A stretch of DNA of 64,000 bases. Source: Edwardsiella tarda ATCC 15947 = NBRC 105688 (GTDB lineage: Bacteria; Pseudomonadota; Gammaproteobacteria; Enterobacterales; Enterobacteriaceae). Positions 1 through 11,939 of this stretch are shown here, piece after piece. A model generated the notes under the pieces. It saw only the letters and a program-made list of their open reading frames with translations, ran no database searches and was not told the origin of the DNA. Made by a program: the position numbers and the translations under genes. The DNA lies in contig NZ_CP084506.1 in the NCBI RefSeq assembly GCF_003113495.2, positions 1 to 64,000 on the forward strand, written 5' to 3'. How positions within the stretch are numbered: the stretch's first letter is position 1; every line of letters starts with the position of its first letter.

Positions 1-2415
<2,415 letters not shown>

Positions 2416-2439
2416 TCGCGTAAAGTCGAGTCGATATTC

Positions 2440-2464
2440 AAGGGGACGGGAACGTCCCCTTTTG
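2440..2464 (+). terminator. rho-independent terminator after gyrB
   Basis: An 8-bp stem AAGGGGAC / GTCCCCTT with a 6-nt loop is followed by a short T run, 25 bases after the gyrB stop. It separates gyrB from yidA. Confidence 0.8.
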
Positions 2465-2504
2465 CTATGCAGTAGCCAGTGAGCATCGAATAAGGGAGTT
2501 AATC

Positions 2505-3323
2505 ATGCCAATAAAACTGATCGCCATCGACCTCGATGGAACCTTGTTGAACGACGCGCGGGAAATCACACCTGCGGTGCAAGAGGCTATTGCCGCCGCG
2601 CGTCGGCAGGGGGTGCGCGTGGTATTGGCCACCGGGCGCCCATTGGTGGGTGTACAACGTTATCTCCAGGAGCTGGCGTTGGATACCGCCGGAGAGTATT
2701 GCCTGTGCAACAATGGGGGGCTGGTCGTTCATGCCGATAGCGGTGAGGTCCTCTTCGAGACCTCATTAGATTATGACGATTACCGTTACCTTGAGGCGTT
2801 GGCGCGTGAGGTGGGCAGCCACTTCCACGCTCTGGACGCTGGGCGTCTGTTTACCGCTAACCGTGACATCAGCAAGTATACGGTACATGAGGCCTTTATC
2901 ACCGGCATCCCACTGCACTTTTGCCCGGCCGAGTCGATGGATCCGACGTTGCGTTTTCCTAAGATGATGATGATCGATCATCCCGAGGTGTTGGAAGCGG
3001 CAATAGCCCGCATCCCCTCTTCAGTCTTCCAGCGCTATACCTTGCTGCGCAGCAGCCCCTTCTTCTTGGAGATTCTGCATCGCGATGTGGATAAGGGGAA
3101 AGGGATCGCCCGCCTGGCACAGCATCTGGGTATTGAGCGTCAGTCGGTGATGTGCATCGGCGATCATGGCAATGACTTGGCGATGATTGAGTATGCCGGT
3201 CTGGGGGTCGCGATGGGGAATGCCGATGCGGCTATTCTGGCGGCGGCGCAGTATGTGACGGCCAGTAACCGTGAAGATGGGGTAGCGCAGGCGATTCGGC
3301 AGTGGGTGCTTAATGCCGCCTGA
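2505..3323 (+). CDS. yidA: HAD-family sugar phosphatase YidA
   Basis: Cytosolic phosphatase of the Cof/HAD-IIB group, which hydrolyses sugar phosphates and similar small phosphoesters in E. coli. The 272 aa match the family (E. coli 270). HAD motif I IDLDGTLL lies at residues 8-15, motif II VLATGRP near residue 45, the motif III lysine in DKGKG near residue 198, and motif IV GDHGNDLAMI near residue 220. A GGGAG ribosome site precedes the ATG. In E. coli yidB lies between gyrB and yidA; here it is missing, so yidA follows gyrB directly behind its own spacer. Confidence 0.95.
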   Translation: MPIKLIAIDLDGTLLNDAREITPAVQEAIAAARRQGVRVVLATGRPLVGVQRYLQELALDTAGEYCLCNNGGLVVHADSGEVLFETSLDYDDYRYLEALAREVGSHFHALDAGRLFTANRDISKYTVHEAFITGIPLHFCPAESMDPTLRFPKMMMIDHPEVLEAAIARIPSSVFQRYTLLRSSPFFLEILHRDVDKGKGIARLAQHLGIERQSVMCIGDHGNDLAMIEYAGLGVAMGNADAAILAAAQYVTASNREDGVAQAIRQWVLNAA

Positions 3324-3403
3324 TTCGGCGAGATAAAACCATCGTCTCGTCGTGGCGCCTGGTTTATGCTGAAGGAAACTAGGCCGCCAAGAGGCTCGCT
3401 CCT

Positions 3404-4702
3404 ATGCATCATCCTTCAGAGTTACAGCTTACCCACGATGCCCGCGGGCATCAGTTGACCAATAGCGGCATCTGGACCCCAGATAGCCGCTGGGTTGCTT
3501 ACGATGTCCGCCCGCACACCGCCTCGTTTAGCGGTGTGACCATCGAGCGGGTCAGCGTACCGGATGGGCGCTGTGAGGTACTCTATCGTGCCGCTGACGG
3601 CGCCGGTGTCGGCGTGGTTACGGTGGCACCGACATTGCCGGAACGCTATGTTTTTATTCATGGTCCAGAGCATCCCGATGCGCAGTGGCAGTATGACTTC
3701 CATCATCGACGCGGCGTCATCGTCAGTGCCGAGCATCCTGGTCACGCGGAGACCTTGGACGCGTTAGCGATCACCGCACCCTATCTCCCCGGCGCCCTAC
3801 GCGGCGGCTCTCATGTGCATGTCTTCAGCCCGGATGGTTCGCGTCTGAGCTTCACCTATAACGATCATGTGATGCACGAGCATTGCCCTGAGCGCGATCA
3901 GCGTAACATCGGGATAGCCTTGCCGATGGGGCCGGTACAGGTAGAGAAACGGCATCCACGCGAGTATGACGGCAGCCACTTCTGCGTACTGGTCAGTGAG
4001 ACGACACCCACACCGCGTCCTGGTAGTGATGATATTACCCGGGCTTATGAAGAGGCATGGGTCGGTCAGCAGGGGTACCTCAAGGAGAATGGCCAGCAGC
4101 AACGTTGGGCACTGGCATTCATCGGAGATACTTTGGCGCGGGATGGTTCCCGAGTCGCAGAGCTGTTTATTGTCGACCTGCCGGCGGAGATGGCGGCTTA
4201 TCGCTGCGCTGGCGACCGACCGTTGCAGGGAACGTCACGTACGCTTCCTGCGCCGCCAGCGGGCATCCGCCAACGTCGGCTAACCTTTACCCATGATCGG
4301 CGTCATCCAGGCCTGGCAACGACACCACGCCATTGGGTGCGTAGTTCCCCCGATGGCAGTGCCATCGCCTTCCTCATGAGCGATGAGCAGGGAGTGGTGC
4401 AGTTGTGGCTGATCTCACCTAATGGTGGTGAGGCCCGCCAGATCACGCGGGGCGAGCATGACGTTCAATCCGCGTTCAACTGGCACCCGGATGGCCGCTC
4501 GATCCTGATGGTGATGGATAACAGTGTGGTGCGTTGCGATGTGGCGAGCGGGGCGGTCGCTCGGGTGACGGCGCGCAGCGCTCAGCCTCCCTGCGCCGAG
4601 GCGGTAGTACCATCACCCGATGGCCATTGGGTCGCCTACATGCGGGAGATCGACGGTTGGCCGCAAATTTTTGCTGCTCGTCTAACCGTTGACGATGAGT
4701 GA
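3404..4702 (+). CDS. yidR: DUF3748 beta-propeller protein YidR
   Basis: Homologue of E. coli YidR, a protein of unknown role. The 432-aa chain carries TolB/WD40-like propeller repeats, seen as FSPDGSRLSFTYND near residue 143, SPDGSAIAFLMSDEQGVVQLW near residue 315, WHPDGRSILMV near residue 364 and PSPDGHWVAYM near the end. Oligogalacturonate lyases use a similar repeat fold, but nothing here shows lyase activity. No signal peptide is seen. The gene is convergent with yidQ, 7 bp away, as in E. coli, which supports the assignment. Confidence 0.85.
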   Translation: MHHPSELQLTHDARGHQLTNSGIWTPDSRWVAYDVRPHTASFSGVTIERVSVPDGRCEVLYRAADGAGVGVVTVAPTLPERYVFIHGPEHPDAQWQYDFHHRRGVIVSAEHPGHAETLDALAITAPYLPGALRGGSHVHVFSPDGSRLSFTYNDHVMHEHCPERDQRNIGIALPMGPVQVEKRHPREYDGSHFCVLVSETTPTPRPGSDDITRAYEEAWVGQQGYLKENGQQQRWALAFIGDTLARDGSRVAELFIVDLPAEMAAYRCAGDRPLQGTSRTLPAPPAGIRQRRLTFTHDRRHPGLATTPRHWVRSSPDGSAIAFLMSDEQGVVQLWLISPNGGEARQITRGEHDVQSAFNWHPDGRSILMVMDNSVVRCDVASGAVARVTARSAQPPCAEAVVPSPDGHWVAYMREIDGWPQIFAARLTVDDE

Positions 4703-4709
4703 CGAGGGG

Positions 4710-5060
4710 TTAGTCTGCCTGTGTGGCCAGCGGTGCCATCTGGGCGGCGCTGGCTTGCTCGGCGCGTAGCACGCGTGCGCGTGGCGACTCTTTGGTTGGG
4801 TCATCGTCGGCACGGTAGTAGTCGTAAGGCAACAGCAGGGTATCGGCGACAGCAGACAGGGGGAGATCCAGCGCCAGCAGTGGACGCATGGCCCAGCCGC
4901 TCTCTTCGCTCTGGATCATCTCAATATCGTTCTTGGTCCCCGCATAGTAGCCCTGATTGGGGCCGACGCGCGTCATGACGCTGGAGCATCCGCTGCCGAG
5001 TAACAGGAGGCTCCCGGTCAACAGGAGCGTGATTTGGCGCACGCCTAAGGGCATAGTCAT
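4710..5060 (-). CDS. yidQ: YidQ/DUF1375 lipoprotein
   Basis: Small predicted lipoprotein (116 aa) of the YceK/YidQ DUF1375 family, function unknown. A hydrophobic signal ends in the lipobox LGSGC with the lipid-carrying Cys at residue 25, so the protein is exported and lipidated. The body shows the family pattern YYAGTKNDIEMI and ALDLPLSAVADTLLLPYDYYR. The frame is open a further 38 codons upstream, but the signal peptide and an AGGATGAG ribosome site favour the ATG at 5060. The gene order yidR-yidQ-ibpA-ibpB matches E. coli. Confidence 0.88.
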   Translation of the reverse strand: MTMPLGVRQITLLLTGSLLLLGSGCSSVMTRVGPNQGYYAGTKNDIEMIQSEESGWAMRPLLALDLPLSAVADTLLLPYDYYRADDDPTKESPRARVLRAEQASAAQMAPLATQAD

Positions 5061-5207
5061 GATCTCATCCTGGGCTAGTTTCCCTCTGCCAGCATGCCTC
5101 GCTGGGGGTGTGATGTCATGTAGCATATACCGGAACGTCTGCGGCGTGTTTGCTTTGGATGAAAATTTTATCAATTTGTGTGGTGCAATAAATTTTTCTA
5201 TCCTCCT

Positions 5208-5235
5208 CTTGAAAAAGTGGATCGCGTCGCCATTT
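5208..5235 (+). promoter_or_regulatory. candidate sigma-32 heat-shock promoter for ibpA
   Basis: CTTGAAA at 5208-5214 matches the sigma-32 -35 consensus exactly. After a 13-nt spacer, CGCCATTT at 5228-5235 resembles the CCCCATNT -10. It lies about 105 bases before the ibpA start, leaving room for a structured 5' leader. ibpAB is a known sigma-32 operon in E. coli. Confidence 0.65.
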
Positions 5236-5310
5236 TATAAACAGAGTAATGATGAGTATGCCGATTGGGTATTCATTTTATCAATCTGTCCGTTAGGAAG
5301 ATTATTCCAT

Positions 5311-5332
5311 CCTCGCTGAATTGTTTAGGAGG
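5311..5332 (+). promoter_or_regulatory. ROSE-like RNA thermometer of ibpA
   Basis: CCTCGCT (5311-5317) pairs with the ribosome site AGGAGG (5327-5332) around a 9-nt loop, leaving the G of CGC bulged. This is the U(U/C)GCU anti-Shine-Dalgarno signature of ROSE elements. The start codon is at 5341. Melting on heating would free the ribosome site, as known for ibpA leaders in gammaproteobacteria. Confidence 0.8.
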
Positions 5333-5340
5333 CATGTTGT

Positions 5341-5754
5341 ATGCGTAATTTTGATCTGGCGCCGTTGTATCGTTCGGCTATTGGATTCGATCGTCTATTT
5401 AACCTGATCGAGTCGGGGCAAAATAATAGTAATGGAGGATATCCTCCGTATAACGTCGAGCTGGTAGATGACAACCACTACCGTATTGCTATCGCCGTTG
5501 CAGGTTTTGCTGAGCAAGATCTTGAGATTACCGCTCATACTAATACGTTGATTGTAAAAGGATATCGTGCTGCGAGTGAGAAGCCGCGTAGCTACCTGTA
5601 TCAAGGCATTGCCGAGCGTAACTTTGAGCGTAAATTCCAACTGGCCGAGCATATTCAGATAAAAGGCGCACGGCTAGAGAATGGGCTATTATTTATCGAC
5701 CTTGAGCGCATTGTCCCTGAGTCTCAGCAGGCGCGGAAGATCGCCATTAAATAA
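5341..5754 (+). CDS. ibpA: small heat-shock protein IbpA
   Basis: Alpha-crystallin-type small heat-shock protein that coats aggregated proteins and hands them to DnaK and ClpB for refolding. It has 137 aa, the E. coli IbpA length. An N-terminal arm ([20 protein letters not shown]) precedes the crystallin domain ([22 protein letters not shown] onward). The C-terminal KIAIK supplies the I-x-I anchor used for oligomer contacts. Expression appears controlled twice, by a sigma-32 promoter and by an RNA thermometer over the ribosome site. It is more AT-rich than its neighbours. ibpB follows 105 bp downstream. Confidence 0.96.
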   Translation: MRNFDLAPLYRSAIGFDRLFNLIESGQNNSNGGYPPYNVELVDDNHYRIAIAVAGFAEQDLEITAHTNTLIVKGYRAASEKPRSYLYQGIAERNFERKFQLAEHIQIKGARLENGLLFIDLERIVPESQQARKIAIK

Positions 5755-5836
5755 GCGATAGCAACTGACAGATTTATTCTTGCCTGCCTTTGGGGGCAAT
5801 ACAGGTGGAAATTATGCCGCCTGGGATTATTAACAT

Positions 5837-5854
5837 CTCGCTTCTTAGAAGGAG
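5837..5854 (+). promoter_or_regulatory. ROSE-like RNA thermometer of ibpB
   Basis: CTCGCTT (5837-5843) pairs with AAGGAG (5849-5854) around a 5-nt loop, again leaving a G bulged in the anti-Shine-Dalgarno strand. It sits 5 bases before the ibpB ATG in the ibpA-ibpB spacer, so ibpB translation should be heat-controlled independently of ibpA. Confidence 0.75.
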
Positions 5855-5859
5855 TCAAT

Positions 5860-6324
5860 ATGCGTAATTATGATCTTTCCCCATTAATGCGTCAGTGGAT
5901 CGGTTTTGACAAGCTGGCAAATGCCATGCAAACCTCGTTAGAGCCGCAGGGATTCCCACCGTATAACATTGAAAAGAGTGATGATAATCACTATCGCATC
6001 TCTCTGGCGCTCGCGGGATTCCGCCAGAGTGAGCTGGATATTGAGGTAGAAGGCCCACGTTTGACCGTGCGTGGTAATCCGGCACAGCCGGAGAAGCCGG
6101 TAGAGTACCTTCATCAAGGCCTGGTCTGTAAGGCATTTGAATTGAGCTTTACGTTGGCTGAACATCTGACCGTCGATGGCGCCGCCTTCGAAAATGGTCT
6201 TCTGAATATCGATCTGGTGCGCCATGTGCCAGAAGCACTACAGCCGCAGCGTATCGTCATCGGTGCGCAGCCTGAGCCCGCAGCGTTGGCTTGTCGGGAC
6301 GACGAGAATACCCATCAGTCATAA
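5860..6324 (+). CDS. ibpB: small heat-shock protein IbpB
   Basis: Second alpha-crystallin small heat-shock protein. It forms mixed complexes with IbpA on aggregates and helps ClpB/DnaK extract clients. The 154 aa are slightly longer than E. coli IbpB (142), the difference being an Ala/Glu-rich tail after the RIVIG anchor. The N-terminal arm [20 protein letters not shown] and [22 protein letters not shown] are close to IbpA, consistent with tandem duplication. It lies in the ibpA operon and is followed by a strong terminator. Confidence 0.95.
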   Translation: MRNYDLSPLMRQWIGFDKLANAMQTSLEPQGFPPYNIEKSDDNHYRISLALAGFRQSELDIEVEGPRLTVRGNPAQPEKPVEYLHQGLVCKAFELSFTLAEHLTVDGAAFENGLLNIDLVRHVPEALQPQRIVIGAQPEPAALACRDDENTHQS

Positions 6325-6368
6325 TAAGATCTGCCATACCCGTCTGCGGGTATAAACCCTCTCGACTT

Positions 6369-6395
6369 GGCGCAGCGTTAGCTGCGCCTTTTTTT
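6369..6395 (+). terminator. rho-independent terminator of ibpAB
   Basis: A perfect 8-bp stem GGCGCAGC / GCTGCGCC with a GTTA loop is followed by seven T. Confidence 0.92.
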
Positions 6396-6518
6396 ATGCT
6401 GCTATTTCTAAATTAACTAGAATAATCAAAAATCAAGCTTCTGAGGTCGACTTGTCGTGCCGCGTGGCAGGGGGTAAGGTGTGGCCTGACTCTTCTCCAA
6501 TCCTCTGTGTGGTTTGCT

Positions 6519-7787
6519 ATGACGTTTTCTGCTTTTGGCGACAAGTTTACCCGTTATTCGGCGATTACTCGTCTGATGGACGATCTCAATGATGGTCTGC
6601 GGACGCCGGGTGCCATAATGCTGGGCGGCGGCAATCCGGCGCGTATCGCCCCACTGGAGGCCTATTTCACGGATCTCTGCCAGACGTTGTTGCATGAGGG
6701 GGTATTAGGAGAGGCGTTGTGCAACTATGATGGCCCGCAGGGGAAGAACGATCTGCTAGAGGCGTTGGCTCGTCTCCTCTCAGAACAGTATGGCTGGCCG
6801 ATCAGTGCACAAAATATTGCGCTGACTAATGGCAGCCAGAGCGCATTTTTCTACCTATTTAACCTGTTTGCTGGGCGACGTAACGACGGTACGCATCGCC
6901 GGGTATTATTTCCGCTGGCGCCGGAATATATCGGCTACGCCGATGCCGGCTTGGACGATGAGATGTTTGTGGCGGCTAAGCCACGCATCACCCTGCTGCC
7001 GCAGGGGCAGTTTAAGTATCATATCGACTTCGATCAGCTAGCGATCGGCGATGATATCGGCCTGATCTGTGTTTCACGCCCCACGAATCCTACCGGTAAC
7101 GTGTTGACCGATGAGGAACTTACACAACTAGACAGCCTGGCGCGGTCGCACGGTATCCCATTATTGATCGACAATGCGTATGGGCTCCCCTTTCCCGGAA
7201 TCATCTTCAGCGAGGCGACGCCGCTGTGGAATCCGAATACCATCCTGTGTATGAGCCTATCGAAGCTGGGGCTACCGGGGGTGCGTTGTGGCATTGTGGT
7301 CGCTGATAGCGAGACCATCCAGGCTCTGAGCAACATGAACGGTATCATCAGTCTCTCGCCGGGAAGCATCGGGCCAGCACTGGCGCTACGGATGATCGAA
7401 CGTGGTGACCTACTGCGCCTAAGCCGTGAGGTGATCCGTCCCTTCTATCAGCAGCGCGTCGAACAGACGTTGGCGATCATTCGCCGCTATCTCACGCCGG
7501 CGCGTTGCCTGATCCATCGTCCGGAGGGGGCCATCTTCCTCTGGCTGTGGTTTCCCGATCTGCCGATCGATAGCGAGACGCTGTATCAACGCCTAAAACA
7601 GCGCGGCGTATTGATGGTACCCGGCGATTACTTTTTCCCGGGGCTGGCGCAGGAGTGGCCGCATACGCGGCAATGCATGCGCATGAATTACGTTCCAGAG
7701 CCCGAGGTGATCGAGCGAGGGGTGCAGATCTTGGCCGAGGAAGTCGAGCGTGCCCACCGCGAGGCGGCGGAAGAGATGTGCGGGTGA
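6519..7787 (+). CDS. avtA: valine-pyruvate aminotransferase AvtA
   Basis: PLP-dependent fold-type I aminotransferase that interconverts valine and pyruvate with 2-ketoisovalerate and alanine. The 422 aa compare with 417 in E. coli. The PLP lysine lies in SLSKLGLPGVRCG (near residue 248), preceded by the conserved NPTGN (near residue 190) and DNAYG (near residue 217). The ATG at 6519 is chosen because MTFSAFGDKFTR matches the E. coli N-terminus; the four codons upstream do not. The ribosome site is weak. The gene stands alone, convergent with yiaF. Confidence 0.95.
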   Translation: MTFSAFGDKFTRYSAITRLMDDLNDGLRTPGAIMLGGGNPARIAPLEAYFTDLCQTLLHEGVLGEALCNYDGPQGKNDLLEALARLLSEQYGWPISAQNIALTNGSQSAFFYLFNLFAGRRNDGTHRRVLFPLAPEYIGYADAGLDDEMFVAAKPRITLLPQGQFKYHIDFDQLAIGDDIGLICVSRPTNPTGNVLTDEELTQLDSLARSHGIPLLIDNAYGLPFPGIIFSEATPLWNPNTILCMSLSKLGLPGVRCGIVVADSETIQALSNMNGIISLSPGSIGPALALRMIERGDLLRLSREVIRPFYQQRVEQTLAIIRRYLTPARCLIHRPEGAIFLWLWFPDLPIDSETLYQRLKQRGVLMVPGDYFFPGLAQEWPHTRQCMRMNYVPEPEVIERGVQILAEEVERAHREAAEEMCG

Positions 7788-7841
7788 GCGACGTTTCGGC
7801 CTGTGTGGGCTCGAGGAGAAGACGAGCCGGATGTAGGCGAT

Positions 7842-7865
7842 AAAAAAACCCGGCCGTAGCCGGGT
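7842..7865 (-). terminator. rho-independent terminator of yiaF
   Basis: The stem ACCCGGC / GCCGGGT with a CGTA loop is flanked on the + strand left side by seven A, which becomes the U tract when read on the minus strand. It lies 20 bases beyond the yiaF stop. Confidence 0.85.
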
Positions 7866-7885
7866 GATCGATGATGGTGTGGGAC

Positions 7886-8605
7886 TCAGTTCTGCATCAG
7901 CGAGGCATTTTGCTGTTTGGCGGCCATCAGTGCCTGATATTTGGCGGAGAGATCGCTCATTAGCTGGTTGTACTGATCCACCTGAGCCTGGGTCTGCAGC
8001 TGGACACCTTGGTTGTCGAAGCGAGCCTGCGGCCCCAGGTTTTGTAGGAAATCACCGACCTGCACCAGCGTCTGGGCCACGGCGGCAGCCTGCGGGATCA
8101 TCGGCATGATGGCATTGCTCGGGCCGGTGACCACCTTATTGAAGGCTTTATCGAAGGCCGCCTTCACTTCTTCCGGCTGCTTCAGCGTGGTATAGGCGTT
8201 GTCGGCTTGCGCCTTGGCGCTCTGGATCTGCTGACCGAGCATATTCAACGCACCGAGCTCCTGTTGCAGGCGATCACGTTGGGCTAGGTAATCCTGCGGG
8301 GCGCGGATCTGTTGCAACGTGTTGAATAACGGCGTCATGCTGGCATCCATGGCGCGCCCGAAGTTCTGCGAAAAGGTAACCAGTACGGCATAGTCGCTGG
8401 CATAGTGCCCCAACTGCTGTTTCTGCGCCTCGCTCAGTGTAGGGATGGTGACGCTGCTCCGCATCACGGTGTTTTGCAGATAGTCGATGAAGGCTTTTTG
8501 CTGCTCTTTATCGCTGTCGCCGCAGCCGCTTAGCTGCGTGACCAGAAAGAGTGCCATTACGGGCAGCAGCAGACGCTGGGCCCATGTTTTTACCGCGAAT
8601 GCCAT
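7886..8605 (-). CDS. yiaF: DUF3053 lipoprotein YiaF
   Basis: Predicted lipoprotein of unknown role, homologous to E. coli YiaF. From the ATG at 8605, with AGGAG 9 bases upstream, the product has 239 aa. It begins with a basic N-terminus, a hydrophobic stretch and the lipobox LSGC followed by GDSDKE. The rest is helical and rich in Gln and Ala, with heptad-like stretches suggesting a coiled-coil periplasmic domain. The frame stays open 23 codons further upstream but lacks a ribosome site there. It follows glyQS on the same strand, as in E. coli. Confidence 0.88.
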   Translation of the reverse strand: MAFAVKTWAQRLLLPVMALFLVTQLSGCGDSDKEQQKAFIDYLQNTVMRSSVTIPTLSEAQKQQLGHYASDYAVLVTFSQNFGRAMDASMTPLFNTLQQIRAPQDYLAQRDRLQQELGALNMLGQQIQSAKAQADNAYTTLKQPEEVKAAFDKAFNKVVTGPSNAIMPMIPQAAAVAQTLVQVGDFLQNLGPQARFDNQGVQLQTQAQVDQYNQLMSDLSAKYQALMAAKQQNASLMQN

Positions 8606-8695
8606 GTGAGTGACTCCTGTAGCGCGCAAGGGTGGTGCGAAATCTGTTAACCGATCTAGTTTACCCCGTAACACGCGGGATAACAGCCATAAAGT

Positions 8696-8719
8696 AAAAA
8701 ACCCGCCTGGTGGCGGGTT
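8696..8719 (-). terminator. rho-independent terminator of glyQS
   Basis: The stem AACCCGCC / GGCGGGTT with a TGGT loop and adjacent A run on the + strand forms a terminator for minus-strand transcription 20 bases after glyS. Confidence 0.85.
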
Positions 8720-8739
8720 GAGTAAAGTTGGGTCGACAC

Positions 8740-10809
8740 TTACTGGAGAACAGAGATGTCGGCAACCTGGAGGAACAGATCGCGCAGTTTGCTCAGCAGT
8801 GTCAGGCGATTGATGCGTACCTGCTCATCATCCGCCATCACCATGACCTGTTCGAAGAAGTCATCGACCGGCTGACGCAGGGTCGCCAGTTCGACCAGGG
8901 CTTCTTGGTACTGCCCGGCGGCGAACAGCGGTGCCAATTTTTCTTGCAGGGTGATCAGGTTAGCGGCCAGGCGGATTTCTGCCGCCTCTTTCAGCAGCGT
9001 CGCCTGCACCTGGTCGGCCAGCGTATCCGAAGACTTCGCCAGGATGTTAGAGACGCGCTTATTGGCGGCGGCCAGGGTTGCGGCTTCATCCAGCGTACGG
9101 AAGTGGCTGACGGCGCGTACGCGGGCATCGAAGTCGGCCGGACGCGTCGGACGGCGTGCCAGCACCGCCTGAATGGTGTCGACGGCGTGTCCCTCTTCCT
9201 GATACCAGGCGCGGAAGCGGCCCAGCATAAAGTCGACCACGTCTTCCACCACCTTGGCGTTGCTCAGCTTGTCACCATACAGACGCACGGCTTCCTGAGT
9301 TAGCGTCAGCAGATCCAGCGGCAGTTTCTTCTCGACGATGATACGCAGTACGCCCAGCGCGGCGCGGCGCAGCGCGAACGGGTCCTTATCGCCTTTCGGG
9401 TGTTGACCGATGCCGAAGATCCCCGCCAGGGTATCCATCTTGTCGGCGATCGCGACGGCGCAGGCTACCAGAGATGAGGGCAGCGCATCGCCGGCGAAGC
9501 GCGGCATATACTGTTCATTCAGGGAGACGGCGACCTCTTCAGCTTCTCCGTCGTGACGGGCATAGTGCATTCCCATGACCCCTTGGGTGTCGGTAAATTC
9601 GAACACCATATTGGTCATCAGGTCACATTTGGATAGTAGACCCGCGCGAGTCGCCATGTTGACGTCGGCGCCGATCTGCTGTGCAATCCAGCCCGCCAGA
9701 GCGGCGATACGGTCGGTCTTGTCGCGCAGACTGCCCAGCTGTTGTTGGAACAGCACGCTTTCTAGACGTGGAAGATTGTCTTCCAGACGCTGTTTACGGT
9801 CAGTTTTGAAGAAGAACTCGGCATCGGCCAGACGCGGACGCACCACCTTCTCGTTACCGGCGATGATCTGCTGTGCATCTTTCGAGTCGACGTTGGCGAC
9901 AAAGATAAAGTTCGGCAGCAGCTTGCCCTGGGCGTCGTAGACCGGGAAGTACTTCTGGTCGCCCTTCATGGTATAAACCAGGGCTTCCGCCGGTACGGCG
10001 AGGAATTTTTCTTCGAACTTGGCGGTCAAGACGACCGGCCACTCGACCAGTGAGGTGACCTCTTCCAGCAGGCTATCGCTCAGATCGGCTTGGCCGCCGA
10101 TGCGTGCCGCTGCCGCCTCCGCATCACGCTTGATCTGCGCCTTGCGGGCCTCATAGTCGGCGATGACCTTACCGCGCTCCAGCAGGATCTGCGGATACTG
10201 ATCGGCGTTATCGATGGTGAACTCGGGCTCGCCCATAAAGCGATGGCCGCGGATCACGCGATCGGACTGAATGCCGAGGATGGTGGCCGGAATACTCTCG
10301 CTGCCTAGCAGCAGCGTGACGGTGTGTACCGGACGCACGAACTGCGTATCGTTGGCACCCCAGCGCATCAGTTTAGGGATCGGCAGGCGTGACAGCGCAT
10401 TCGCGACCAGCGTAGGCAGCAGCTCTTGTGCTCGCTGCCCTTTCTGCTGGGCGCGGTACAGGAGCCATTCGCCCTTATCGGTCGTCAGGCGTTCAGCCTG
10501 CTCGACGCTGATCCCGCAGCCTCGGGCCCAACCTTCGGCCGCCTTGGTCGGCTTGCCGTCGGCATCGAAGGCCCGAGCAATGGCCGGGCCACGTTTTTCG
10601 ATCTCGCGATCGGGCTGTGCCGCATCAAGGGCGGCAACCTTCAGCGCGAGACGGCGCGGTGCGGCAAACCAGGCGATGTCGCCATGTGCCAGGCCAGCGT
10701 TGTCCAACTCGCTACGGAAATTGTCGGCGAAGGCTTGCGCCAGTGAGCGAAGGGCTTTCGGCGGCAGCTCTTCCGTGCCGATTTCAACCAGGAAAGTCTG
10801 TTGCGTCAT
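8740..10809 (-). CDS. glyS: glycyl-tRNA synthetase beta subunit
   Basis: Beta subunit of the bacterial alpha2beta2 glycyl-tRNA synthetase, needed for tRNA-Gly recognition and full aminoacylation. Its 689 aa equal the E. coli length. It opens with [17 protein letters not shown] and carries the long HD-like and anticodon-binding domains typical of GlyS. An example is the block [26 protein letters not shown] near residue 410. glyQ lies 9 bases upstream on the same strand, giving the usual glyQS operon with one terminator behind glyS. Confidence 0.98.
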   Translation of the reverse strand: MTQQTFLVEIGTEELPPKALRSLAQAFADNFRSELDNAGLAHGDIAWFAAPRRLALKVAALDAAQPDREIEKRGPAIARAFDADGKPTKAAEGWARGCGISVEQAERLTTDKGEWLLYRAQQKGQRAQELLPTLVANALSRLPIPKLMRWGANDTQFVRPVHTVTLLLGSESIPATILGIQSDRVIRGHRFMGEPEFTIDNADQYPQILLERGKVIADYEARKAQIKRDAEAAAARIGGQADLSDSLLEEVTSLVEWPVVLTAKFEEKFLAVPAEALVYTMKGDQKYFPVYDAQGKLLPNFIFVANVDSKDAQQIIAGNEKVVRPRLADAEFFFKTDRKQRLEDNLPRLESVLFQQQLGSLRDKTDRIAALAGWIAQQIGADVNMATRAGLLSKCDLMTNMVFEFTDTQGVMGMHYARHDGEAEEVAVSLNEQYMPRFAGDALPSSLVACAVAIADKMDTLAGIFGIGQHPKGDKDPFALRRAALGVLRIIVEKKLPLDLLTLTQEAVRLYGDKLSNAKVVEDVVDFMLGRFRAWYQEEGHAVDTIQAVLARRPTRPADFDARVRAVSHFRTLDEAATLAAANKRVSNILAKSSDTLADQVQATLLKEAAEIRLAANLITLQEKLAPLFAAGQYQEALVELATLRQPVDDFFEQVMVMADDEQVRINRLTLLSKLRDLFLQVADISVLQ

Positions 10810-10818
10810 GGCTGCCTC

Positions 10819-11727
10819 TTAATCTTTTTTACACATCGGGAAGCCCAGTGCCTCACGAGAGGCGTAGTAGGCTTCGGCGACCATTTTGGTCAGGGTGCGG
10901 ATGCGCAGAATATAGCGTTGGCGCTCGGTGACGGAGATCGCCTTGCGCGCATCCAGCAGGTTGAAGCTATGGGCAGCCTTCAGGATTCGCTCATAGGCCG
11001 GCAGCGGCAGCGGATTTTCCAGCTCCAGCAACAGGCGAGCTTCTTTCTCGTACTGATCGAAGCAGGCAAACAGGAAATCCACGTCGGCGTATTCGAAGTT
11101 GTAGGTAGACTGCTCGACTTCATTCTGGTGGAATACGTCGCCATAGGTGGTTTTACCCAGCGGGCCGTCGCTCCATACCAAGTCGTATACACTTTCGACG
11201 CCTTGGATGTACATGGCCAGACGTTCTAGCCCGTAGGTGATCTCGCCGGTGACCGGTTTACACTCCAGGCCGCCTACCTGCTGGAAGTAGGTGAACTGAG
11301 TGACTTCCATCCCGTTGAGCCACACTTCCCAGCCTAGGCCCCAGGCACCCAGGGTCGGGTTTTCCCAGTTATCCTCGACAAAGCGGATATCATGCACGGT
11401 CGGATCCAGACCCAGCTCTTTGAGCGAGCCCAGGTACAGTTCCTGAATATTGTCCGGGGATGGCTTAATCACTACCTGAAACTGGTAGTAATGTTGCAGT
11501 CGGTTCGGGTTTTCGCCATAGCGGCCATCGGTCGGGCGACGGGACGGTTGCACATAGGCGGTTGCCATCGGCTCTGGGCCCAGCGCTCGCAGACAGGTCA
11601 TCGGGTGAGAGGTGCCGGCGCCGACTTCCATGTCCAGCGGTTGGACGATGGTGCAGCCCTGGCGCGCCCAATAGTCCTGCAGAGTCAGGATCAGCCCCTG
11701 AAAGGTCTTGATATCAAACTTTTGCAT
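10819..11727 (-). CDS. glyQ: glycyl-tRNA synthetase alpha subunit
   Basis: Catalytic alpha subunit of glycyl-tRNA synthetase: it activates glycine with ATP and, with GlyS, charges tRNA-Gly. The 302 aa compare with 303 in E. coli. Class II signatures include [18 protein letters not shown] (near residue 32), [15 protein letters not shown] (near residue 80) and [13 protein letters not shown] (near residue 140). First gene of the glyQS operon. The divergent spacer to tag (212 bp) should hold its promoter; no clear regulatory RNA was seen there. Confidence 0.98.
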   Translation of the reverse strand: MQKFDIKTFQGLILTLQDYWARQGCTIVQPLDMEVGAGTSHPMTCLRALGPEPMATAYVQPSRRPTDGRYGENPNRLQHYYQFQVVIKPSPDNIQELYLGSLKELGLDPTVHDIRFVEDNWENPTLGAWGLGWEVWLNGMEVTQFTYFQQVGGLECKPVTGEITYGLERLAMYIQGVESVYDLVWSDGPLGKTTYGDVFHQNEVEQSTYNFEYADVDFLFACFDQYEKEARLLLELENPLPLPAYERILKAAHSFNLLDARKAISVTERQRYILRIRTLTKMVAEAYYASREALGFPMCKKD

Positions 11728-11939
11728 GTTGGATGTGTTCGCACGCGTTCAAGTGGATTGAAACAGAAAGGATCAGTATACCGCCTGTGCGTAAGATATA
11801 CAGCAATAGTGCGACGAGGTGCGCTTTTTTACCCCACAGGCGCCGCTATTGCGGATTTTACGTGCAAAATCGGCTATCGGGCGCCTCGCGGGCGGCCGGT
11901 CGGGGTATGATTGGTGGCTGGTTATCAGCGGGAGGCAAA

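Noticed and set aside
11733..11939. N-terminal extension of tag by 69 codons
   Set aside because: The extension lacks Tag-like residues and a ribosome site, while ATG 11940 has GGAGG upstream and the family N-terminus.
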